The translations under genes were made by a program, and so were the position numbers. Below the pieces are notes generated by a model that was given only the letters and a program-made list of their open reading frames with translations, was not told the origin of the DNA and did no database searches. Source: an uncultured Lysobacter sp. (GTDB lineage Bacteria; Pseudomonadota; Gammaproteobacteria; Xanthomonadales; Xanthomonadaceae). From it: a stretch of 27,775 nucleotides of DNA. This document shows, piece after piece, positions 6,956 to 14,380 of this stretch (within the stretch, counting starts at the first letter, position 1; every line of letters begins with the position of its first letter). The stretch spans positions 1 through 27,775 of the forward strand of contig CAMLID010000042.1 in NCBI GenBank assembly GCA_946480055.1, read 5' to 3'.

Positions 6956-8221
6956 TCAGGTCCCGGCCTGCGCGGCCAGCGCCGCGTCGGCGCGCAGGCT
7001 CTGCCGCTTAAGGCCGACGATCGCCAGCAGCAACAAGGCCATCGGCGCCAGCGACAGATAGAACGCGGTCTCGCCGCCGGCGCGCGCGAACAGCTGGCCG
7101 GTGACGAAGGAACCGGTGGTGCCGCCCAGGGCCGAGAACACCACGATCAAGCCGGTCATGGCCGCATGCCGCGACTTCGGCAGCGCGCTCAGCACCACCG
7201 AGTTGATCGCCGGATAGATCGGCGCCATGAACAGGCCGATCAGCGGGAACACGTAGGCCGCGGCCGGGGCGTGGGTCCAGCTCGCGTTCGGGTCCGGACG
7301 CATGCCTGCGGCCAGCGGCAGCGCCAGCAGCACCAGCGCGGCCATCGCCAGCACGCAGGCGATCAGCAGCCAATGCCAGGCCACGCGCCGCAGCAGCAGG
7401 CCGGCGCCGAGTCGGCCCAGGGCCAGCGACACCGCGAAGATGCTCGCCGCCTGCACGCTCATGGTCGTGGGCAGGTGCAGGATTTCGCGGTTGAAGGTCG
7501 GCAGCCAGGTGCCGATGCTCTGTTCGATCAGCACGTACAGGAAGGCCGAGGCCAGGAACACGCCGATCAGCGGTTGCGCAACCAGGCGGAACATGTCGAA
7601 GAAAGCCTCGCCCGGGGCGTGGCTGTCGCGCGCGGCGGATTCGTCCAGGCGGCTGACCGTCAGCAGCAACGCGGTCGCCGCCGCGACCGCGGCGATCACC
7701 CAGTACACCCGCAGCCAGCGCGGGTCGGCCGGCGATTCGGGATTGATGAAGCTGGCGAACAGCCAATAGCCGGCGAGCACGCCGACCATGAACCAGCCCT
7801 CGATGGTGCTGGTCAGGCTGGCGTGCTGCTGCTTGCCGTCGGTGAGCAGGCCGATCGAGGAATACACCGAGACCTTGGCCAGCGCGAACGAGGCGCCGAC
7901 CGTGGCGAACAGCAGCTTGGTCGCCCAGAACGCGTGCAGCAGCGGCATCAGCGCGCAGGCCGCGGCGACCAGGCTCAGGCCCAGGATCATCGCGCGCCGG
8001 TAGCCCAGGCGCGGCAGCAGCGAGGCGGTGAGGAAGGACACGATCGCGATCGGCAGGTCCTTGAAGGCCTCCAGGAAACTGGCGTCGGCCTTGTCCACGC
8101 CGAAGCCCTGGATCGCCTGCAGGATCACGGTGCCGACGCTGTTGAGCAGCACCGCGAACACCATGTAGGTCAGGACCATCGCCAGGATCATGCGGCCGCG
8201 GTGGCTGCCGGTGGAGGTCAT
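6956..8221 (-). CDS. MFS transporter, probable sugar porter
   Basis: This 421-residue integral membrane protein has about twelve hydrophobic segments and the length and two-fold pattern of the major facilitator superfamily. Clear helices include MILAMVLTYMVFAVLLNSVGTVIL at the start (with an FLEAFKDLPIAIVSFL stretch next), VYWVIAAVAAATALLLTV in the middle, and a C-terminal half containing VFPLIGLFMAPIYPAINSVVL; the last motif resembles the sugar-transporting FucP/FHS-like group. The loop GYRRAM after helix 2 fits the MFS basic loop. It follows the TonB-dependent receptor and the GH65 fusion gene on the same strand, so it is the likely inner-membrane step for the same di- or oligosaccharide. 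The 217-base gap from the receptor gene holds a possible terminator, so it may be only partly co-transcribed. Substrate cannot be read from sequence. Confidence 0.85.
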   Translation of the reverse strand: MTSTGSHRGRMILAMVLTYMVFAVLLNSVGTVILQAIQGFGVDKADASFLEAFKDLPIAIVSFLTASLLPRLGYRRAMILGLSLVAAACALMPLLHAFWATKLLFATVGASFALAKVSVYSSIGLLTDGKQQHASLTSTIEGWFMVGVLAGYWLFASFINPESPADPRWLRVYWVIAAVAAATALLLTVSRLDESAARDSHAPGEAFFDMFRLVAQPLIGVFLASAFLYVLIEQSIGTWLPTFNREILHLPTTMSVQAASIFAVSLALGRLGAGLLLRRVAWHWLLIACVLAMAALVLLALPLAAGMRPDPNASWTHAPAAAYVFPLIGLFMAPIYPAINSVVLSALPKSRHAAMTGLIVVFSALGGTTGSFVTGQLFARAGGETAFYLSLAPMALLLLAIVGLKRQSLRADAALAAQAGT

Positions 8222-8361
8222 GCGCTGCTCCGGCGCGCGACCCTGCGGGGCCGCGCGCTATGGGTAAAAAGACCGTTCGCGACAGTCGTCGGTGCCGCCT
8301 GCGCCTTGGAGGGAGGGACGCGCAGGCGGGCGTTCCGGGATCGCGCCGCGAACGGGCTTCG

Positions 8362-8384
8362 AAAACCGCGCGCCGTGCGGCGCG
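8362..8384 (-). terminator. Possible weak intrinsic terminator after the TonB-dependent receptor
   Basis: On the minus strand, stem CGCGCC/GGCGCG (arms 8379-8384 and 8369-8374) with a four-base loop is followed by CGG and then TTTT (8365-8362). The T-run is short, so termination would be partial, which would attenuate rather than block expression of the MFS gene downstream. The rest of the 8222-8438 gap shows only GC-rich sequence with no recognisable promoter. Confidence 0.35.
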
Positions 8385-8438
8385 GGGCGGTCGAAAGCGA
8401 CGGGCGCAGCATCGCATGCGCGCCCGCCGCCGCCGCGC

Positions 8439-10838
8439 TCACCAGCGGTAGGCCGCGGAGAGCTGGTAGGAACGCCCGGCGATCGGCCGGCCCAGGAACA
8501 CCCCGCCGGTGGCCGCGCCGGGCACGCGCACGTTGCCTTCGGTCAGGCCGAGCTCGTCGCTGACGTTGCTGCCGCTGGCGGTGAACTCCCAATGCTCGCC
8601 GACGTGCAGGTTCGCGCCCACGTCGAGCGTGTGGTACGAGGGCAACTGCTGGGTGTTGGCCAGGTCGGCGTAGCGGTCGCCGATGTGCGAGTAGGTCGCG
8701 AACAGCTTGAGATCGCCGACCGGCAGGGTCCAGAAGTAGCTCGGAGTGATGCGGAACTGGGTCTTGGGCTGGCGCATCACCTGGTTGCCGGTGAACTCGC
8801 GGTAGTTCTCGTACTGGGCGTCCAGCCAGACCCCGGTCGCGCGCAGCTCGAAACCGCCGAAGGGACGGACCGCGCCTTCGAGCTCGACGCCGTAGGCGCG
8901 CGAATCGCCGACCGTGGTGAAGTTGGTGCCGTCGTCGAGGAAGGCCTGGAACGGCGAGTTGGTGAAGCTGTTGTAGAACGCGGTCAGGTACAGGTCGTAG
9001 ACCGAGTTGCCGGACTTGAAGCCCAGCTCGTACTGGTCGACTTCCTGGACCTTGGTGTTGCCGTCGCGCAGGCTGTCGAAGGTCGGCAGCTTGTAGCCGG
9101 AGTTGGCGCGGGCGAACAGGCTGGAGGTGTCGTTGAGCTTGAAGTTCAGGCCCAGGGTCCAGGAGAAATGCTTGTCGTCCTGGTCGATGCGGCGGGTGCT
9201 CGGCAGCGAGATCGAGGTGTTGTTGTCGTAGAGCGTGTTCGGATTGCCGTCCAGATCGACGGTGGCGGTGTTGTGGACGGTGCCGTCGACCTGCTGCCAT
9301 TCGTAGCGGATGCCGCCGTCCAGGCGCAGGCGGTCGTTGATCTGCCACTCGTCGGCCAGGAACACCGCGGTGTTCTGGCCGTCGTAGTCGCCGCGCAGCG
9401 AGAAGAACGAGGTGCCGACGAAGCCATCGCGGGTGACCTGACGGCCGTCGGCCAGGCTCACGTCGATGCGGCGCGCGTTGTTCTCCGCGGTCAGCAGCAT
9501 ATTGTTGCCCAGGTACCAGGTGTCCTTGGACGAGTAGCGTGCGTAGTACACGCCGGCGGTGAGGGTGTTGCCCTCGAACAGGTCGCGGCTGAAGCGCAGG
9601 TCGTTGGTGAAGGATTCGATCTCCTTGTCGACCACCCAGAAGCCGGCGGTCAGCACCTGCTGGTTCGGGTCGACCGCGCCGCCGCCGTTGGTGTAGGTGG
9701 CGGTGCCGGGGCTGCCGAAGGAGGCGATGTAGGAGCTGATGGTCTGCGGGCTGGCGCCGGTGAACAGGCCGTTGGTCGGGGCGCTGCCGCTGACGTGGTT
9801 GACGCGGTCGCTGATGGTCCAGTCGCCGACGTAGAAGTCCATCGAGGCGCCGAACACGTCGAGGTTGATGCCGCGGCCGTCGGCCAGATCGCGGCTGATG
9901 GTCTCGCCGTTGGGGCCGGTCGGAATGGTGACGCGGCGGAAGTCGTTGCCGAGCAAGGTGCCGCTTTGCGCGTTCAGGCCCGGGAAGCTGGACAGGTCCT
10001 CGCCGTTGTTGCGCGACAGCAGCGGGATCGGAGTGAAGAAGGCGTTCTTGTCGTCGGTGTGGCGCGCGTACAGGGTGACCTCGCCGCTGTCCCAGCTGCG
10101 GGTCAGGGTGGCGCTGAACTGGCCGCCCTTGTCGGCCGGGAACTGGGTGTCGCGCACGCCGTCGGTGACCCGGTAGAAGCCGCCGATGCTGTAGTACCAG
10201 CCTTCGCCGAGCTTGCCGCTGTTGAACACGTCGACCCGGCGCAGGTTGTCGCTGCCGGCGGTCACGCGCAGGCTGCCTTCGGTTTCTTCGCCGCCCTTCT
10301 TCTGGATGAAGTTGACGGTGGCGCCGGGCTGGCCGTTGGAGAAGATCGGGCTGGGGCCGCCGCGCAGCACTTCCATGCGGTCGATGGTGTCGTCCATGCG
10401 GAACAGGGTGGAGTTTTCCAGGAACGACAGGGTCGGCGGCGGGAACAGCGGCGCGCCGTCCATCTGCACGGTCACGAACGGGGCGTCGCCTTCCGACGGC
10501 ATGCCGCGCACGAAGATGTTGGCGCCGGTGCTGCCGCCGGCCGATTCGGCCCAGATGCCGGGCACGACCTTGAGCGCATCGGCGGTGCTCAGCGGCACCG
10601 CTTCCTGCAACTGCTCCAGCGAGGCGGTGGTGATGGAGAAGCTGGCGTCGCGCTTGCGCACGCCCTTGAAGCGCGCGGTACCGCTGACCACGACCGCGTC
10701 CAGCGTGGTGGCTTCGCTTTCGCCGGCCTGCGGCGCGTCCGCGGCCGGCGCCGCGTCCTGCGCGCGCACGTACCCCGGGGCCAGCGCGGCCGCGATGGCC
10801 ATCGACAACGCATAACGGATCAGAGACTGCTGCTGCAT
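8439..10838 (-). CDS. TonB-dependent outer-membrane receptor
   Basis: This 799-residue receptor would import an oligosaccharide across the outer membrane using TonB energy. A signal peptide (MQQQSLIRYALSMAIAAALA, cleavage after VRA at residue 26) precedes a TonB-box-like stretch TLDAVVVSG (45-53). The plug domain follows, with LSTADALKVVPGIWAES, NIFVRGMP and MDDTIDRMEVLRGGPSPIFS, then a beta-barrel with alternating strands and a C-terminal strand RSYQLSAAYRW ending in an aromatic residue. The start at 10838 has GGGGAG about nine bases upstream and gives a proper signal peptide; the longer frame adds an unlikely basic extension. It lies 81 bases after the GH65 fusion gene and is probably in its operon. 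Substrate is inferred from context to be an alpha-glucan fragment or disaccharide; siderophore uptake is less likely given the neighbours. Confidence 0.93.
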   Translation of the reverse strand: MQQQSLIRYALSMAIAAALAPGYVRAQDAAPAADAPQAGESEATTLDAVVVSGTARFKGVRKRDASFSITTASLEQLQEAVPLSTADALKVVPGIWAESAGGSTGANIFVRGMPSEGDAPFVTVQMDGAPLFPPPTLSFLENSTLFRMDDTIDRMEVLRGGPSPIFSNGQPGATVNFIQKKGGEETEGSLRVTAGSDNLRRVDVFNSGKLGEGWYYSIGGFYRVTDGVRDTQFPADKGGQFSATLTRSWDSGEVTLYARHTDDKNAFFTPIPLLSRNNGEDLSSFPGLNAQSGTLLGNDFRRVTIPTGPNGETISRDLADGRGINLDVFGASMDFYVGDWTISDRVNHVSGSAPTNGLFTGASPQTISSYIASFGSPGTATYTNGGGAVDPNQQVLTAGFWVVDKEIESFTNDLRFSRDLFEGNTLTAGVYYARYSSKDTWYLGNNMLLTAENNARRIDVSLADGRQVTRDGFVGTSFFSLRGDYDGQNTAVFLADEWQINDRLRLDGGIRYEWQQVDGTVHNTATVDLDGNPNTLYDNNTSISLPSTRRIDQDDKHFSWTLGLNFKLNDTSSLFARANSGYKLPTFDSLRDGNTKVQEVDQYELGFKSGNSVYDLYLTAFYNSFTNSPFQAFLDDGTNFTTVGDSRAYGVELEGAVRPFGGFELRATGVWLDAQYENYREFTGNQVMRQPKTQFRITPSYFWTLPVGDLKLFATYSHIGDRYADLANTQQLPSYHTLDVGANLHVGEHWEFTASGSNVSDELGLTEGNVRVPGAATGGVFLGRPIAGRSYQLSAAYRW

Positions 10839-10919
10839 GGTGTTCTCCCCACTCCTCAGAATGTCAGGTTGTGTACGTCGGCGCGCCGTTCGGTGGCGCG
10901 TTGATGCGGTGGACAAGGT

Positions 10920-13900
10920 TCAGCGCGATACGAAAGCGTCCAGGTCGAAGGCGGCGATGTTCGGCAGGTGGGCGTCCGCGCCCGGCAGCGCGGCCGGATC
11001 GCCGATCCCGACCGCGGCCATGCCGGCGGCGCGGATCGCGGCGATGCCGGCGGCGGCGTCCTCGATGCCGATGCAGCGCTCGGGCGCCACGCCCAGCGCC
11101 TGGGCGACGCTCAGGAAAATCTCGGGGTCGGGCTTGGCGCGGGCGATGGTCGCGGCGTCGGCGATCCAGTCGAAGCGCTCGGCGATGCCCAGGCGCTGCA
11201 CCAACAGCGCCGCGTTCTTGCTGGCCGAGGCCAGGCCGAGCTTGAGCCCGCGTGCGCGTGCCGCGTCGAGCAGGGCGGCCGCGCCCGCGAACAGGTCCTG
11301 CGGCCCGACCTGTTCGATCGCGGCGCGGTAGTAGCCGTTCTTGCGTTCGGCCAGGGCATGGCGCTCGGCGGCATCGAACGGACGCGTCGCGCGCTCCAGG
11401 ATGATCGCCAGCGAGGCCTCGCGGTCCACGCCCTTCAGGCGCAGGTTCACGGTCTCGTCGAAGGGCACGCCGATCTCGTCGGCCAGGCGCTTCCAGGCCA
11501 GGTAGTGGGTGTGGGCGGTGTCGGTGAGCACACCGTCGAGGTCGAAGATCAGGGCCTGCGCCGGACGCGGGAACACGACCGACGCGGCATCGGCGGCGAC
11601 CGGCAGCGCGACGTCCTGCGCGGCCTGCGTCGTCAGTCGCAGGCGCTGCCCGGCATGCACGATCTCCAGCGGCTCGCCTTCGATCAGGCGATAGCGCACC
11701 TGCGTGCCCTCGACGCCGACGTGCAGCTCGCGCCCGCGCCAGCGCAGGCCGAAGCCGTAGCCGTTCCAACGCGCCGGCAGGGTCGGGGCGAAATGCAGCT
11801 CGCCCTCGATCGTGCGCAGCCCGGCGAAGCCCTGGGTCAGCGCCAGCCAGCTGCCGGCCATCGCCGCCATGTGCACGCCGTGGTCGGTATTGCCGTGCAG
11901 GTCGTCCAGGTCGACGCGCAGGCTGGCGTCGAAATAGGCCAGCGCCTTGTCGGCCAGGCCGACTTCGCTGGCGAGGATGCCGAACATCGACGCCGACAGG
12001 GTCGAGTCGTGGGTGGTCACCGCCTCGTAGTAGTCGTAGCTGCGGCGCTTGCGCGCGCGGTCGATGCCGGCGCCGGCCAGCACCAGCGCCATCACCACGT
12101 CGGCCTGCTTGCAGACCTGGTAGCGGTAGAGCGTGAGCGGGTGGTAGTCCAGCAGCAGCGGGCGGTGTTCGCCCTGGCGCGGCGGGAACGGCCAGCGCGG
12201 CTTGTCGAGGAAACCGTCGTCCTGCGCGTACGCGCCCAGGCGTTCGTCGTAGGGCAGGTACATCGCCTCGGCGGCGCGCTCCCAGGTCGCGACTTCGTCC
12301 GCGTCCAGGGTCAGGCGTGCGGCCAGCGCTTCGGCCTGCGCCGGGTGATCGGCCAGCAGGCGCCGCCACACCGCGACCGCGCGCCGCAGGTGCTGCTGGG
12401 CCATGCGATTGGTGTAGTAGTTGTTGTCGACCATGGCCGTGTACTCGTCCGGCCCGGTGACTTCATGGATGCAGAACGCGCCGCCGCGGCGCGGATTGAA
12501 GTGGCCGATCTGCGGCCAGATGCGCACGGTCTCGAACAGCATCTCGGCGCCGCCGTCGAGCAGGAAGCCGACGTCGTCGCTGGCGTCGAAGTACAGGCCG
12601 ATAGCGTAGGCGATGGCGGCGTTGATGTGGTACGCGGCCGAGCCGGAGGGATAGTGCGCCGAGCATTCGCCGCCGGCGATGGTGCGCCAGGGATACAGCG
12701 CGCCGGCCGGGTGGTTCATCTCGCGCGCATGCGCCCGCGCGGCGGCGAGCATGCCGTGGCGCGACTGCAGCATCGCCCGCGCCACTTCCGGCGCGGTGTA
12801 GGCCATCACCGGCAGCACGAAGGCCTCGGTGTCCCAGAAGCAATGGCCTTCGTAGCCTTCGCCGGTCAGGCCCTTGGCGGCGGTGCCGGACACGCCGTCG
12901 CGGCCGGCCGACTGCCACAGGTGGAACAGGTTGAAGCGCAGCGCGAGTTCGGCCTGCGGATCGCCGTCGATGGACAGCTCTGCGTCGCGCCAGAACTCGG
13001 CCATCGCCCCGGCCTGCAGCGCGGCCAGGGCCTCGTAGCCGGCGTCGACGGCCGCGGCCAGCGCGGTGTCGACGCGCGCGTCCAGGCCCGCTGCATCGGC
13101 GGCGCTGGCGTAGGCGACGAACTTTTCGAGTACGACGCCGGCGCCGGGCGTCAGTTGCGCTTCGTAGCGTTGCGCGGCGCGTGCGTCGTCGGCTTCGGCC
13201 GCGCTGAAGTGCAGCGCGGCTGCGGCCTGCGGCAGGCGATGGCGCTGGCCGCACAGGACCGCGCCGGTGCCGCGATGGGTGCGCTGGCCGTAGCGGGCCT
13301 GCACGGCGTCGGCGCGCGCGCCGTTGGCGAGCAGACCCTCGCTGCCGGACACGCCGATGCGCGGATCGTCGCCCTGGGCCGCGGCCCGATGGCCGCTTTC
13401 GATCGCCGAGACCAGCGCGATCGGCCCGGTGTAATCGATCGAGGCGACCCGGTAGCGGATCGCCAGCAGGTCGCAGCCGCCGGGGTGCACGTTCAACGGC
13501 ACCACGCGCTCGGCGTGGATTTCGATCGTCGCCCCGTTCGCGCTGCGCAGACGCATGCGCCGGCGCAACGCGCCCGTGTGCAGGTCGAGCTCGCGTTCGA
13601 AGGCGAGCACCTGGGCGGTGTCCGGGTCCAGGCGCTCCTGGCCCAGCCAGATTTCGATGCGCTTGCCGTCGGCGACCGGCACCCGGGTGTCGGTGCTCAG
13701 GGCGAAGCCGCGGAAGCGCTCGTGGTAGTGGATCGGGTTCTGTTCGTAGACCGCGGCCAGGTAGCTGCCGTCGCCATCGCCGCGGCCTTCCTCGAAGCCG
13801 CCGCGCACGCCCAGCGAGCCGTTGGCGAGCGCGAACAGGGTCGAGTCGCGCTGCCGGCGCTGCGGTTCGTAACGGTCCTGGCGCAGGCGCCAGCCGCGGT

Positions 13901-13949
13901 CGGCGTCGAGCTCGTGGTCGGGGAGAACGGGGGAATTCGGATCGGTCAC
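10920..13949 (-). CDS. Fusion of GH65 disaccharide phosphorylase and beta-phosphoglucomutase
   Basis: This 1009-residue cytoplasmic protein joins two enzymes. Residues 1 to about 790 are a GH65 inverting phosphorylase with the N-terminal beta-sandwich (SLGVRGGFEEG), the (alpha/alpha)6 barrel signature GHCFWDTEAFVLP (near 370), and HEVTGPDEYTAMVDNN, in which Glu502 of DEY is the expected general acid. The phosphate-site and C-terminal region includes DSTLSASMFGILASEVG. From about 792 a complete HAD-fold beta-phosphoglucomutase follows: FDLDGVLTDT with nucleophile Asp803 and acid/base Asp805, LRLKGVDREASL, LGLASASKNA, AKPDPEIFL and GIEDAAAGIAAIRAAGM. Together they would turn a disaccharide plus phosphate into glucose and glucose-6-phosphate. 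Maltose is the likeliest substrate; trehalose, kojibiose or nigerose are possible. The ATG at 13949 lies downstream of the promoter and operators at 13999-14040. Confidence 0.93.
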   Translation of the reverse strand: MTDPNSPVLPDHELDADRGWRLRQDRYEPQRRQRDSTLFALANGSLGVRGGFEEGRGDGDGSYLAAVYEQNPIHYHERFRGFALSTDTRVPVADGKRIEIWLGQERLDPDTAQVLAFERELDLHTGALRRRMRLRSANGATIEIHAERVVPLNVHPGGCDLLAIRYRVASIDYTGPIALVSAIESGHRAAAQGDDPRIGVSGSEGLLANGARADAVQARYGQRTHRGTGAVLCGQRHRLPQAAAALHFSAAEADDARAAQRYEAQLTPGAGVVLEKFVAYASAADAAGLDARVDTALAAAVDAGYEALAALQAGAMAEFWRDAELSIDGDPQAELALRFNLFHLWQSAGRDGVSGTAAKGLTGEGYEGHCFWDTEAFVLPVMAYTAPEVARAMLQSRHGMLAAARAHAREMNHPAGALYPWRTIAGGECSAHYPSGSAAYHINAAIAYAIGLYFDASDDVGFLLDGGAEMLFETVRIWPQIGHFNPRRGGAFCIHEVTGPDEYTAMVDNNYYTNRMAQQHLRRAVAVWRRLLADHPAQAEALAARLTLDADEVATWERAAEAMYLPYDERLGAYAQDDGFLDKPRWPFPPRQGEHRPLLLDYHPLTLYRYQVCKQADVVMALVLAGAGIDRARKRRSYDYYEAVTTHDSTLSASMFGILASEVGLADKALAYFDASLRVDLDDLHGNTDHGVHMAAMAGSWLALTQGFAGLRTIEGELHFAPTLPARWNGYGFGLRWRGRELHVGVEGTQVRYRLIEGEPLEIVHAGQRLRLTTQAAQDVALPVAADAASVVFPRPAQALIFDLDGVLTDTAHTHYLAWKRLADEIGVPFDETVNLRLKGVDREASLAIILERATRPFDAAERHALAERKNGYYRAAIEQVGPQDLFAGAAALLDAARARGLKLGLASASKNAALLVQRLGIAERFDWIADAATIARAKPDPEIFLSVAQALGVAPERCIGIEDAAAGIAAIRAAGMAAVGIGDPAALPGADAHLPNIAAFDLDAFVSR

Positions 13950-13998
13950 GCGTCGCTGGCCTGCTTGCTGGACCGCCGGTCGGCGGCTGGAGGCGGAC

Positions 13999-14026
13999 GC
14001 TAAAGGCGCATTGTTATCGATGTCAA
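13999..14026 (-). promoter_or_regulatory. Promoter for the GH65 fusion gene
   Basis: On the minus strand a consensus -35 TTGACA (14026-14021) is followed after 16 bases by TTTAGC (14004-13999), a weak -10. The -35 is perfect and lies inside the region shared by the two operators at 14011-14040, so repressor binding would occlude it. The start codon is about 50 bases downstream. The 431-base gap 13950-14380 otherwise holds the operators and the repeat at 14271-14357; 14041-14270 shows nothing recognisable. Confidence 0.62.
14011..14026. promoter_or_regulatory. LacI-type operator, promoter-proximal copy
   Basis: TTGTTATCGATGTCAA matches the ideal palindrome TTGTTATCGATAACAA at 14 of 16 positions, with central CG at 14018/14019. 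The two differing bases fall where the site has to accommodate the TTGACA -35 on the other strand. The neighbouring lacI-family gene (14381-15394) probably encodes its repressor. Confidence 0.7.
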
Positions 14027-14040
14027 GTTATCGATAACAA
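14025..14040. promoter_or_regulatory. LacI-type operator, promoter-distal copy
   Basis: AAGTTATCGATAACAA contains the perfect core GTTATCGATAAC and matches the ideal TTGTTATCGATAACAA at 14 of 16 positions. Its centre (14032/14033) is 14 bases from that of the first copy, so the two sites overlap by two bases. Confidence 0.72.
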
Positions 14041-14270
14041 ATTGCGACAAGGGATCTGGAAGCGGCAGCGGAGGTCGCGGGTTCAGTTACGCGATTCGCG
14101 CAGAAACGCCGGCCAAGCGGTTGATTTCAAGCGGATTGAGGTTTGCCGCGTAGCGGGCTTGCGAGATCGGGCCGATGTCGTGCGCAACGACTGCAGCCGC
14201 CTCATTCGCGCTGCGCCGCAGCACGCCGCTGCGCCGCCCGCGGACAGGTCACCCGCACCATCAGAGCAAG

Positions 14271-14357
14271 CCGTAGGGTGTGGTGAGCCGCAGGCGAACC
14301 GCACCATCCGGCCAGGCCGAGCGACCGCGCCGGTGCGGTTGCCGCCGCATCCTACGG
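14271..14357. repeat. Composite intergenic inverted-repeat element
   Basis: CCGTAGGGTGTGGT (14271-14284) pairs with GCCGCATCCTACGG (14344-14357) at 11 of 14 positions, and internal GGTGTGGT/ACCGCACC segments add smaller stems. The CCGTAGG...CCTACGG ends and the GAGCCGCAGGCGAACCGCAC interior are related to the GATGCGGT/ACCGCATC palindromes at 611-701. It lies in the gap upstream of the GH65 promoter and just downstream of the lacI-family gene. Confidence 0.6.
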
Positions 14358-14364
14358 ATCCTGC

Positions 14365-14380
14365 GCCGCCCATGGGCGGC
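14365..14380. repeat. Perfect 16-bp palindrome abutting the lacI-family stop codon
   Basis: GCCGCCCATGGGCGGC is its own reverse complement and ends one base before the regulator's TGA (14381-14383). It may form a hairpin at the transcript end of the regulator gene, but there is no T-run after it, so intrinsic termination is doubtful. Confidence 0.5.

Noticed and set aside
8439..8450. Receptor read as truncated because it ends in Trp rather than Phe
   Set aside because: The final strand SYQLSAAYRW has the alternating pattern and a terminal aromatic residue, acceptable for an outer-membrane barrel; length is normal.
10968..14003. A 1011-codon open frame on the plus strand across the GH65 fusion gene
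   Set aside because: It is exactly antisense to a gene with full family motifs, its translation is Ala/Gly/Arg/Gln/Val-rich with no domain, and such frames are expected in high-GC DNA.
14365..14380. Intrinsic terminator for the lacI-family gene
   Set aside because: The palindrome is perfect, but the bases after it on the minus strand are GC-rich with no T-run, so it was listed as a repeat only.
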